From contig NZ_OY776217.1 in assembly GCF_963675455.1 (NCBI RefSeq), forward strand, positions 2,156,001 to 2,220,000: a stretch of 64,000 bases of DNA, given 5' to 3'. Source of the stretch: Emcibacter sp. GTDB lineage: Bacteria; Pseudomonadota; Alphaproteobacteria; Sphingomonadales; Emcibacteraceae. Below the pieces are notes generated by a model, which was not told the DNA's origin, did no database searches, and saw nothing but the letters and a program-made list of their open reading frames with translations. Every line of letters begins with the position of its first letter. Position 1 is the first letter of the stretch. Made by a program: the position numbers and the translations under genes. Of this stretch, positions 53,388 through 60,289 are shown piece after piece.

Positions 53388-54547
53388 GGTGATTTCCCGC
53401 CCCGCGGTTTTGCTGAGCGCCCTGCCTTTAATCCTGAACGAAGTTTGCTGACAACACTGGCGCCCTTCGGCAGTACATCAATAATTTCAAGACGGGAATC
53501 GAGCGTTCTATGTCCGAAAGCGACCTTACGATAGTGCAGTTTTCCATCTTCTATCATCCAGACAAAACCGTTGGTTCCGTTTAGGTGCTCGATAGCCGTT
53601 TCCGGCACTAAAATTGCTTGGTCTATTGTATTTGTTGTGACGTAAACTTCGGCTTGCTCTCCGAGATAGAAACTTTCCGGGCAGCGATCGCAAGCAATAT
53701 AGACCCGACGCTCTTCATTAACCCGGTCACTCTCTATGTCAATGCGGGCGACATGACCTTCAAACACCTGTTGGGGCAGTGAACGCAGATGAATTTCTGC
53801 AGGTTGGCCAACACGCAGATTTCCTGCATTTGCTTCGTCTACATAAGCCAACGTCCAGACGGTTTCGGGGGCGACTAATGTGAAAAGCGCTTCTCCAGGT
53901 GTCATTACAGTTCCAAGCTCTTTATGGCGTTTCACTACAATTGCATCGTAGGGCGCTCTAAGCACATAATGACCGAGCAGAACCTGTTCATATTTGAATT
54001 GGGATTTTGCGTCTTTCACTGCTGCCCGCGCAACTTCAACAGCGCTGATCGCAACCGCCAGCTCCGCCGCGGCTACATCTTCTTCCGTCTGTGCTTCTTC
54101 AACGGTCTCAACTGATATGGTATTACGGGCGGCGAGGGCTTGTTTACGTTTGTTCGATTGTTTTTTCTGGGCAAGTACAGCGCGAGCCTTGCCCACGGCA
54201 GATTCCGCCATATTCAATGCGGCCTCTGCATTAAGAACTCCGGCTCCGGCCTTGGCAAGGCGGGACTCTTGGTCGGCGCTGTACAGACTTGCGAGAACGT
54301 CGTCTTTTTTCACTCTGTCACCATGATCCACGTTTAGTTCAATGAGTGCTGCCCCCACTTCGAAGCCGACATTTGATTGGACACGTGCTTCAACGGTGCC
54401 AAGTCCAAAGACTTTGACTGATATGTTTTCTGTCGGTTGGGTGACGTCGACCAACAGAGGGCGCATGAAAAAGACAAGATAAACAAAAATTCCGAATACG
54501 CCAATTACCAGCGGTATTAGAAGATAGCGGGGAATGCGATTTATCAT
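53384..54547 (-). CDS. HlyD/DevB-type periplasmic adaptor (membrane fusion) protein
   Basis: A 387-residue adaptor: an N-terminal anchor helix (about 8-30), a lipoyl half-motif (NVDHGDRVKKDDVLASLYS), a helical hairpin of about 100 residues, the second lipoyl half (LRAPYDAIVVKRHKELGTV) and beta-barrel domains. It connects the ABC permease to an outer-membrane factor, which is not encoded here. It overlaps both neighbours by four bases. Confidence 0.9.
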   Translation of the reverse strand: MINRIPRYLLIPLVIGVFGIFVYLVFFMRPLLVDVTQPTENISVKVFGLGTVEARVQSNVGFEVGAALIELNVDHGDRVKKDDVLASLYSADQESRLAKAGAGVLNAEAALNMAESAVGKARAVLAQKKQSNKRKQALAARNTISVETVEEAQTEEDVAAAELAVAISAVEVARAAVKDAKSQFKYEQVLLGHYVLRAPYDAIVVKRHKELGTVMTPGEALFTLVAPETVWTLAYVDEANAGNLRVGQPAEIHLRSLPQQVFEGHVARIDIESDRVNEERRVYIACDRCPESFYLGEQAEVYVTTNTIDQAILVPETAIEHLNGTNGFVWMIEDGKLHYRKVAFGHRTLDSRLEIIDVLPKGASVVSKLRSGLKAGRSAKPRGGKSP

Positions 54548-55173
54548 TGGAGCTCCTCCTTGTCATTAACTGCCTTCGTGACAGAAAAACCTCTTAGCTG
54601 GATTTCGAGCAGGCGGGTACCTTCATGAATCAAGTCAAAGCTGCGATCACTGATTGACCATCTCATCGCAAGGCCCTGTACCAAGCCTATAAAAAGGAAG
54701 CCAAGATCATCCGGATCAAGGTCTTCACGAAACTCACCAGCCTGGATCGCTTGTTTCGCCAAGTTAGAGAGGATGTGGTGAAAACGTCCCATAAGAATAA
54801 AAAACGCTTTTTTCAGTCCTTTATTCTTGGTGTGTAGTTCACGGGAGAAAAGAATTGAGGGAATTGCCGGTGTGGATTGAATTAACCGTAACTGTGCGGT
54901 GATTGTTGTTCGTATCTGGTTTGTTGGGGTGCTGTCGGGGTTTTGAGCTTTTACCCAGCGCTTTTCCATCATTGCGCCCACACGTGTCGCCACTGCTTCC
55001 CATAAGTCCTGTTTCTTTGGGAAGTGCCGGAAAATTCCCGGTTGCGTAAGGCCTACAGCCTCTGCAATTTTCTCTGTTGTCAGTCGGTCTGGTCCAAGCT
55101 TGTCGGCAAGGCGAAGCGTGGCATCAATGATTTCGTCTTTTCGCCTATCGGCTGATTTCCTAATACGTGTCAT
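54544..55173 (-). CDS. TetR-family transcriptional regulator
   Basis: A 209-residue repressor-type protein. The N-terminal HTH (about 10-55) has IIDATLRLADKLGPDRLTTEKIAEAVGLTQPGIFRHFPKK; the helical C-terminal domain probably binds the exported compound. It is the first gene of the operon with the adaptor, permease and ATPase, so it likely regulates its own exporter. The upstream TTAGTTATTAATAACTAACTA (55181-55201) is a strong inverted repeat and a good operator candidate. Confidence 0.9.
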   Translation of the reverse strand: MTRIRKSADRRKDEIIDATLRLADKLGPDRLTTEKIAEAVGLTQPGIFRHFPKKQDLWEAVATRVGAMMEKRWVKAQNPDSTPTNQIRTTITAQLRLIQSTPAIPSILFSRELHTKNKGLKKAFFILMGRFHHILSNLAKQAIQAGEFREDLDPDDLGFLFIGLVQGLAMRWSISDRSFDLIHEGTRLLEIQLRGFSVTKAVNDKEELQ

Positions 55174-55180
55174 TCTACAT

Positions 55181-55201
55181 CCAGTTAGTTATTAATAACT
55201 A
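55181..55201. promoter_or_regulatory. Palindrome upstream of the tetR gene (candidate operator)
   Basis: TTAGTTATTAATAACTAA is a perfect 18-bp inverted repeat centred on ATTAAT, continuing into CTA on the right. It is 8 bases upstream of the tetR start on the minus strand, where autoregulatory TetR operators usually lie. Binding by this regulator is inference. Confidence 0.65.
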
Positions 55202-55343
55202 ACTATAGACAAAAGAAACTTGTGTCAAATTTTCTGCCTCTTATAGAATTTTCCCGAAGATTTTTCATTGTCCCGGCTGCGAAACTCAGGGACCCTACCG
55301 AGAAACTGATCATACAATTAGGGGAACGGAGATAGGATAGTAG

Positions 55344-55511
55344 TTTGAGGTTGATGTCGGTAATGCCGACTACGGGCGCGAGTGGGACTTGTCCGCAAGC
55401 AAAAAGATAATCGATCGTCATTCATTCGGTCTTAAATTTGCCCATTATGATGCGGACAGCTATTCCGTGGACACGTCCAAACTCTGGCTAAAGGTTGGGG
55501 CACGGTTTTAA
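55344..55511 (+). pseudogene. Porin 3'-end fragment (remnant of a paralogue)
   Basis: An in-frame 55-codon segment ending YDADSYSVDTSKLWLKVGARF-stop (written in two parts in family terms: DADSYSVDTSK and WLKVGARF) matches the end of the 50156-51409 porin with several substitutions. It has no start, signal peptide or upstream barrel. It is in the same orientation as the intact porin, so the two 3' ends form a direct repeat of about 170 bases around the export cassette. Confidence 0.8.
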
Positions 55512-55561
55512 TTTTCGGGAACGGCCCTGATGATCTTTCAGATTAATACCTGTTTGGCATT

Positions 55562-56728
55562 TTATAACTCTGATGCGGCATCCTTTGTCACAAGACTTTC
55601 CCGGGCCAGAGCTCTGATGAGGTCCGAGCGCGTGACGATACCGACGATACGAGTATGCTTCAGCACGGGAACAGCATCCACGTCTCCGTCGGCCATCCAA
55701 TGTAAAAGAGCCGCGATTGGGGTCGCCACCTCTGCTCGGGGAATGTCAATGTCCATGACGTCTGCGGCATGAACAGGTTTGTCCCAGCCGGAACCCAGCA
55801 AGCGTTTTATCACGGGAGCAACGCTTAGATTCAGGTGACGATTATTGGTGCCTACAAAGCTGATCAGATTAATCTGATAAATCACGCCAAGAAAATGACC
55901 GTCATCAATCACAACGGGAAGGGAGGCAAAGCGGTGGTGCTTGAATAAATCAGCGATATCCGCCACGGGTGTCTCCGGCCTGACGGTTATAAGGTTGCGT
56001 GACATGACATCCCCTGCCGTTGTCGGGCTGATCCTGTGCGTTGACGCCTGCAGTTCCGCGGCGCCAATCAGGCGGGCCAGGTCCTCGACGCCCAGGTTTA
56101 GTGACTGGCGGTATCTCTCCAGAATTTCAGTCAACTCCTCTTCCGTGAGGTCCAGGCGTTCTGTTGGTTCAGGGTCCAGGGTGCCATGTTTGTTTGGCTC
56201 GTCAAATTGCCGAAATGGATAGCGGCGCCCGGTCAGTCTGGCATAGAGGGTTGCCAACAGAACCAATATTGCAGAACCTGTTGCGACAGGGGTGATGGCA
56301 AACATGAAACCCAATTCACTCACGGCATCCGGATTCATTGCGACAGTCATGGCGACTGCCCCGGCGGGAGGATGCACCGCGCGACACAGGATAGTAACAA
56401 CCATAGCAAGGCCGACGGCCAAGGCTATACGCAGCGTAGGGTCCGGAACATACATGCACACAGTCACACTCACCAGGGCCGCGACAGTATTCCCGACGAT
56501 GGCTGGCCAGGGTTGGGCGAGCGGGCTGTTGGGTACCGCAAACAAAAGAACGGCGCTCGCCCCGAACGGCGCAATCAGATAAAAGCCGGGTGCCAGGTCA
56601 AAGAAGCCCGAAAGGGCGAGAAGTCCGGTGATGCCCAGTCCAATAAAAACGCCTGCGCCTGCACGAACAGCTTCGCCGGATGAGGACCAGGCGACCGCCG
56701 GACCGATCGCGCGTAATCTGGACAACAT
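55562..56728 (-). CDS. HPP-family membrane protein with CBS pair
   Basis: A 388-residue protein. The N-terminal HPP domain (about 20-175) has four to five helices with the signature AVHPPAGAVAMTVAMNP and APFGASAVLLFAVPNSPLAQPWP. A pair of CBS domains (about 245-380; DVMSRNLITVRPETPVADIADLF and DVMDIDIPRAEVATPIAALL) forms the cytoplasmic regulatory part. HPP proteins of cyanobacteria and plant chloroplasts have been reported as nitrite transporters. The start lacks a Shine-Dalgarno sequence and lies 2 bases after the stop of a 26-codon leader frame. An NsrR-type palindrome is upstream. Confidence 0.85.
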   Translation of the reverse strand: MLSRLRAIGPAVAWSSSGEAVRAGAGVFIGLGITGLLALSGFFDLAPGFYLIAPFGASAVLLFAVPNSPLAQPWPAIVGNTVAALVSVTVCMYVPDPTLRIALAVGLAMVVTILCRAVHPPAGAVAMTVAMNPDAVSELGFMFAITPVATGSAILVLLATLYARLTGRRYPFRQFDEPNKHGTLDPEPTERLDLTEEELTEILERYRQSLNLGVEDLARLIGAAELQASTHRISPTTAGDVMSRNLITVRPETPVADIADLFKHHRFASLPVVIDDGHFLGVIYQINLISFVGTNNRHLNLSVAPVIKRLLGSGWDKPVHAADVMDIDIPRAEVATPIAALLHWMADGDVDAVPVLKHTRIVGIVTRSDLIRALARESLVTKDAASEL

Positions 56729-56730
56729 GA

Positions 56731-56811
56731 TCAGCGGCACAGGAGGACTAGTGGCAAAAATTTCGTGGGTTGCGGGCAATGTAGGTACTGTATCTGACGT
56801 GCGAACTGCAT
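56731..56811 (-). CDS. Putative 26-residue leader peptide upstream of the HPP gene
   Basis: ATG at 56811, preceded by AAAGGA at a good distance, opens a frame of 26 codons (MQFARQIQYLHCPQPTKF...) ending TGA at 56731. The HPP ATG follows after two bases and has no ribosome site of its own. This is the geometry of translational coupling. Alternatively it marks a frameshift in an originally longer HPP N-terminus, but HPP homologues usually begin near the 56728 start. Confidence 0.4.
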   Translation of the reverse strand: MQFARQIQYLHCPQPTKFLPLVLLCR

Positions 56812-56831
56812 AACAAATCCTTTCTCTAAAT

Positions 56832-56854
56832 AATATGTATTTACAATACACATT
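56832..56854 (-). promoter_or_regulatory. NsrR-type operator upstream of the HPP gene
   Basis: AATATGTATTT-A-CAATACACATT is an 11-1-11 inverted repeat with two mismatched pairs. It is 21 of 23 identical to the perfect palindrome between nsrR and hmp. It lies 21 bases before the leader ATG and about 100 before the HPP ATG, placing the HPP gene in the same NsrR regulon by inference. Confidence 0.75.
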
Positions 56855-56962
56855 ATGTTCTGACCAGAAGAAAAGAATGAATCTTCTGGTCAGGTAACCG
56901 CTGTCCAAATTCGCTGATCTTAATGAAGCGGGGGAGTCGTTTGCAGGTGTTCGGCCAACTAT

Positions 56963-57382
56963 TCAGGATTCTATATCAAAACCGGAGCTCACTGCGTCCG
57001 CCAACGTGTATTTGTTCATCGTGTCCGTAAAGCTCTTTGTAGACTCGAACAGATAATGTTTGAGATTGCAGGTTCCTGAAATATTGCACGTGTTTGTCTC
57101 GGGATTAAAGCATTCAACTACAGTCATATTCGGTTCAAGCTGGGTGATCAGGTCGCCCAGGCGCAGCTTTTCTGTGCCGTTGACAATCTGTATGCCGCCG
57201 CCTTTTCCTTTTAAGGTCTTGATGTAGCCCAGTTGGGACAGGCGGTGAACGACCTTCACCAGGTGATTACGCGAGATCCCATAGTGTTCCGATATTTCCT
57301 TGACGCTCGACATCTCTTCCGGACAGGCCGCAAGATACATAAGGGTGCGCAGGCCATAATCTGTGAATGAAGTTAAGTGCAT
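56963..57382 (-). CDS. nsrR: Rrf2-family nitric-oxide-sensing repressor NsrR
   Basis: A 139-residue winged-helix protein. NsrR represses NO-detoxifying genes until NO damages its iron-sulfur cluster. MHLTSFTDYGLRTLMYLA and the recognition region ISRNHLVKVVHRLSQLGY are characteristic; cluster ligands are Cys91, Cys99 and Cys105 (ECFNPETNTC...SGTC). The start at MHLTSF was chosen over one 15 codons upstream by family alignment. It is divergent from hmp, with a perfect NsrR palindrome between them. Confidence 0.92.
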   Translation of the reverse strand: MHLTSFTDYGLRTLMYLAACPEEMSSVKEISEHYGISRNHLVKVVHRLSQLGYIKTLKGKGGGIQIVNGTEKLRLGDLITQLEPNMTVVECFNPETNTCNISGTCNLKHYLFESTKSFTDTMNKYTLADAVSSGFDIES

Positions 57383-57427
57383 GTTTTTTACATTAAAACA
57401 GAGTTGCAATTGTGCCAAGTCAATCAT

Positions 57428-57450
57428 AATATGTATTTAAAATACATATT
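57428..57450. promoter_or_regulatory. NsrR operator between nsrR and hmp (perfect palindrome)
   Basis: AATATGTATTT-A-AAATACATATT is a perfect 11-1-11 inverted repeat, extended to 27 bases by AT/AT. It fits the known NsrR consensus form (AAGATGCATTT-N-AAATGCATCTT) with T for G/C at the outer positions. It is 20 bases before the hmp ATG and 46 before nsrR, so it should control both. Confidence 0.9.
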
Positions 57451-57469
57451 ATATAAAGGATTTATTTTA

Positions 57470-58702
57470 ATGCTTAGTCAGAATACCATTGATGTCGTCA
57501 AGTCTACCGCTCCGATATTGCAGGAGCATGGGGAAACCCTGACCCGGCATTTCTATCAGCGCATGTTCTCTCATAACCCGGAAGTTGCGCCTTATTTTAA
57601 TCAGGCCAATCAGGCGGAAGGCACGCAGCAACGTGCGCTGGCAGGTGCGGTATGCGCCTATGCAGCAAATATTGATAATCTGGAAGTTCTGGGCGGTGCG
57701 GTTGAGTTGATCGCCCAGAAACATGCCTCCCTTATGATCAAACCGGAGCATTATCCGATTGTGGGAGAAAACCTTCTGGCGTCAATCCGCGAAGTCCTGG
57801 GCGAAGGCGCAACAGACGAGGTCATAAATGCCTGGGCAGAAGCATATGGGTTTCTCGCCGAAATTCTCATCGGCCGGGAAACGCAGATCTATGACAGTAA
57901 CTCGGATAAAGAAGGCGGCTGGGACGGTTTTAGAAACTTCCGGGTGGAGAAGAAAGAAGCTGAAAGTAGTAATATCACATCCTTTTATCTGAAGCCTGAA
58001 GATAATGGCGCCCTGCCGGTTTATCTGCCGGGGCAGTATATTACCCTGCGCTTGGCGACTGCCGATGGATCGACGACAATGCGAAATTTCAGCCTGTCTG
58101 ACAAACCCGGCCAGGATTATTTACGGATCAGTGTGAAACGGGAAGCGGCGCCTCATGCCGGCGCGGCCGATGGGTACGTGTCTAATAAGCTTCATGATGA
58201 GATCGAAGTGGGAGGCGTCCTGGAGGTTGGGCCGCCCTGTGGCGAGTTTTTCCTGAACCTCAAGGATCGTCATGAACGCCCGCTGGTTCTGCTGGCGGCA
58301 GGTGTCGGTATTACGCCACTCCTCAGTATCCTGACGTCAGCCATTGACTCGATGCCGGACCGTGAGATCATTTTTATCCATGGATGTCTTAATGAAGAAG
58401 TGCAGGCGTTCAAAAAGACGATTGACGAGCTGGCAGAAAGTCATTCCAATCTGAAAATCCATTATCGATATAGCGATCAGGCAAAAGAGGGCGTAGATCG
58501 CAGCGGCAATTGTTCAACAGGCCTTGTTGATGCCGAACTGATTGAATCTTTTCTGCCCGACCGCCATGCGGATTACTATTTTTGCGGCCCCAAGCCGTTT
58601 ATGATCAACATTTATCATGACCTGCTCAAATGGGGCCTGCCCGGCACCCAGGTTCATTTCGAGTTTTTCGGCCCACGTGAAGAGTTGCAGAAAGCGGATT
58701 AA
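57470..58702 (+). CDS. hmp: Flavohemoglobin (nitric oxide dioxygenase)
   Basis: Hmp oxidises NO to nitrate using O2 and NAD(P)H. The 410-residue protein has a globin domain (1-140) with Tyr29, Gln53 and proximal His85 (AQKHASLMIKPEHYPIVG) at the E. coli positions. The FAD domain has MRNFSLSD, and the NAD domain has LAAGVGITPLLSI. AAAGGA precedes the ATG; the start inside the nsrR operator region fits NsrR repression. Confidence 0.96.
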   Translation: MLSQNTIDVVKSTAPILQEHGETLTRHFYQRMFSHNPEVAPYFNQANQAEGTQQRALAGAVCAYAANIDNLEVLGGAVELIAQKHASLMIKPEHYPIVGENLLASIREVLGEGATDEVINAWAEAYGFLAEILIGRETQIYDSNSDKEGGWDGFRNFRVEKKEAESSNITSFYLKPEDNGALPVYLPGQYITLRLATADGSTTMRNFSLSDKPGQDYLRISVKREAAPHAGAADGYVSNKLHDEIEVGGVLEVGPPCGEFFLNLKDRHERPLVLLAAGVGITPLLSILTSAIDSMPDREIIFIHGCLNEEVQAFKKTIDELAESHSNLKIHYRYSDQAKEGVDRSGNCSTGLVDAELIESFLPDRHADYYFCGPKPFMINIYHDLLKWGLPGTQVHFEFFGPREELQKAD

Positions 58703-58734
58703 TCAGGAGCCAGTGTTTCCCCGGCAGATACCGT

Positions 58735-58757
58735 ACGGGATGGGGTTTCCATCCCGT
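58735..58757 (+). other. Hairpin after hmp
   Basis: A perfect 9-bp stem ACGGGATGG / CCATCCCGT with loop GGTTT lies 32 bases after the hmp stop. No T run follows, so it is at most a weak or Rho-assisted terminator. Confidence 0.5.
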
Positions 58758-58874
58758 GAACCTGCCAAAAATTGGAATGCTGTTAATCCGGTATGTATCT
58801 GCTGAAGCAGGTCGAGTGGAACCCTTCTTCCCTGAGAATGGCTTCACTGAAGGGGAGAAGGTCGGAGGAGGTAA

Positions 58875-59111
58875 CAGATTTCTTACAGATGGGAGCTTTT
58901 TTTCAGCCTGGGGTTTTGACCGTTCTTTCTGGAGGCGGGACTTTTGGGTCTCTGCTTCGTGCCGGTCTGGCTGATGTCATTCTTTTTCTGGTCGGAAGCC
59001 CTTTCTAAAAACATCACGCTTGACTGGCATTTGCATGAAATGATGTTCGGTTATGTCGGGGCTGTGGTAGCAGGTTTCTTCCTGATTTTCCTATGTTTCG
59101 ATAGTTCGTAG
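58875..59111 (+). pseudogene. nnrS: NnrS N-terminal remnant with internal stop
   Basis: Codons in phase with 58893 read ELFFSLGF-stop-PFFLEAGLLGLCF...DWHLHEMMFGYVGAVVAGFF before a stop at 59109. LGFxPFF and WHxHEMxFGYVGAVVAGFL are NnrS signatures; NnrS is a heme/copper membrane protein of NO metabolism. The TGA at 58917 replaces the conserved Arg, as CGA-to-TGA would do. Only about 78 of about 400 residues remain, so the gene is dead. It follows hmp, where an NsrR-regulated nnrS is common. Confidence 0.75.
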
Positions 59112-59486
59112 AAGAAGCGGATTATTTAAATTTTGCCTTAACAGAATTTTCAATCGATCTCGTGGAAGTTAGTTAACGTCTTGGGGAAAGATAGGGGGCG
59201 TTTGAATCCGGCCCAGCCGGTTTCGTGACGGATTGGCTGGCGGGTGGCGTATCTCCAGGCATCGGGAAGGCACGCACACACCGACAAGTCAGCTTGATTC
59301 CGGTTTATCGCTTATTCTGATTTCCAAAAGCAGGGGCGGTGTCAATTCCAAACGCACTGTTGAGTGCTGTGCGAGCGCCTTGTCCTGGTGGTTACCCGAG
59401 TTTCTGCTTTTTGCAAAAATCCAGGTTATATTTTGGAACTCCAAATTGGTCTCCCGGATTGAGCTATTTCAAGCAGCAAGTCGGAG

Positions 59487-59530
59487 AAAATCTGAGTATG
59501 GATTCAATTCAAATCCTGCCCTAGCAACCA
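59487..59530. repeat. Initiator-tRNA 3'-end-like repeat, copy B
   Basis: AAAATCTGAGTAT, then after eight bases TTCAAATCCTGCCCTAGCAACCA (in two parts: TTCAAATCCTGCCC and TAGCAACCA), mirrors copy A at 46910. The T-loop and CAACCA end are those of an initiator tRNA. With copy A it encloses 12.6 kb of cargo (DUF488 to nnrS), consistent with flanking attachment sites of an inner element. Confidence 0.55.
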
Positions 59531-59626
59531 ACTTAAACTCCAAATCATTCGGAGGGGCGTCTTGTCTTGGAATTTTAAGGGTTAGACTCCTCTAAAATCC
59601 CGTGATATGCCGTGATGAAAGTTTTA

Positions 59627-59655
59627 AAAAGTGCGCAAATAAAGCGCACTTTTTT
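59627..59655 (+). terminator. Intrinsic terminator with GTGCGC stem
   Basis: AAAAAGTGCGC and GCGCACTTTTTT pair around a 7-base loop, giving 10 or more bp and a T run. The A-rich left arm means it works on both strands. GTGCGCAAA also occurs twice in the left integrase leader. Confidence 0.8.
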
Positions 59656-59700
59656 ATTTTAACATACTGAGTAATATAGATTTATCGGTGCCGTTGGGCG

Positions 59701-59832
59701 GCACCAATATCCTCTCCCAGACATTCCCAAACCTTTTTAACCTACGGAAAACCGCAGTTTTCTGCGATTGACCCTCTTCCGTTTTTCCCTCATTTTCGAT
59801 CTTATCTGAAAAAACGCACAAATCGCGCAAAG
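59701..59832. repeat. Right copy of tRNA-3'-end/integrase-leader repeat (att-like)
   Basis: GCACCAATATCC and the next 120 bases align with 36359-36492, roughly four in five bases identical, with GAAAACCGCAGTTTTCTGCG fully conserved. Upstream of it is GCCGTTGGGCG rather than the tRNA-Leu body, so no second tRNA gene is present. Interpreted as attR or the att site of a related element. Confidence 0.75.
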
Positions 59833-60111
59833 TGGAAAGTGTCAAGAAGCGGTGATCTCTCTCTGGGAAATTGTCCATCTTAACAAACTTTGTCGTCATC
59901 CGATTGCAGATATTTTTCTATAAGATCTCACACCCGAGAATTTTAAGAACTGGATGTCGGATCAGAGTGATTTGGTGCCTTCATCTATTCTCCGAAAACT
60001 TCAGGTCCTGTCTGGAGTGCTTGAATGTGCGATGGATGGGTGGACAGACGATTTGCAAAAGGAGAGTGTGTTATGGGTGCGCAGAGAAATAAGCCCTATT
60101 GCTTTTCCGGA
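59832..60111 (+). pseudogene. Decayed tyrosine-recombinase integrase
   Basis: Broken frames give ESVKKR, then LWEIVHLNKLCRHPIADIFL-stop-DLTPENFKNWMSDQSD and SSILRKLQVLSGVLECAM...VRREISPIAFPD, the core-binding domain of an integrase. It matches the left fragment up to DLTPE(N/D)FKNWMSDQ, then continues about 45 residues further. About 200 bases of the N-terminal part are deleted, one Gln codon has become TAA, and the catalytic domain is gone. Confidence 0.75.
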
Positions 60112-60289
60112 TATAATACAGTTTACACTAGGATTTCCGAAAAAAAGTCTGGCAAAATTATTCACCGGATCCTGAGAAAGACTGCCGAAAATGAGTTCGG
60201 CAACCTGGGCGATACTTCAACGCTTGCAGATCCGCCAATTGTTGATAATCTGGTTGGAAATCGGCAGAACAAATAGGATAAAGGCGATA

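Larger units (their letters stand above)
59112..59700. other. Gene-free junction region
   Basis: Open frames here have no recognisable product. The stretch holds tRNA-like copy B (59487-59530), an intrinsic terminator (59627-59655) and then the right island repeat at 59701. It looks like successive integration or deletion scars. Confidence 0.5.

Noticed and set aside
59233..59595. 120-codon plus-strand frame in the junction region
   Set aside because: It runs through the tRNA-like repeat and has no ribosome site or plausible composition.
59690..59705. Second tRNA gene ending GGGCGGCACCA at the right island edge
   Set aside because: The sequence upstream cannot form a T-arm or anticodon arm; only the 3' terminal bases resemble a tRNA.
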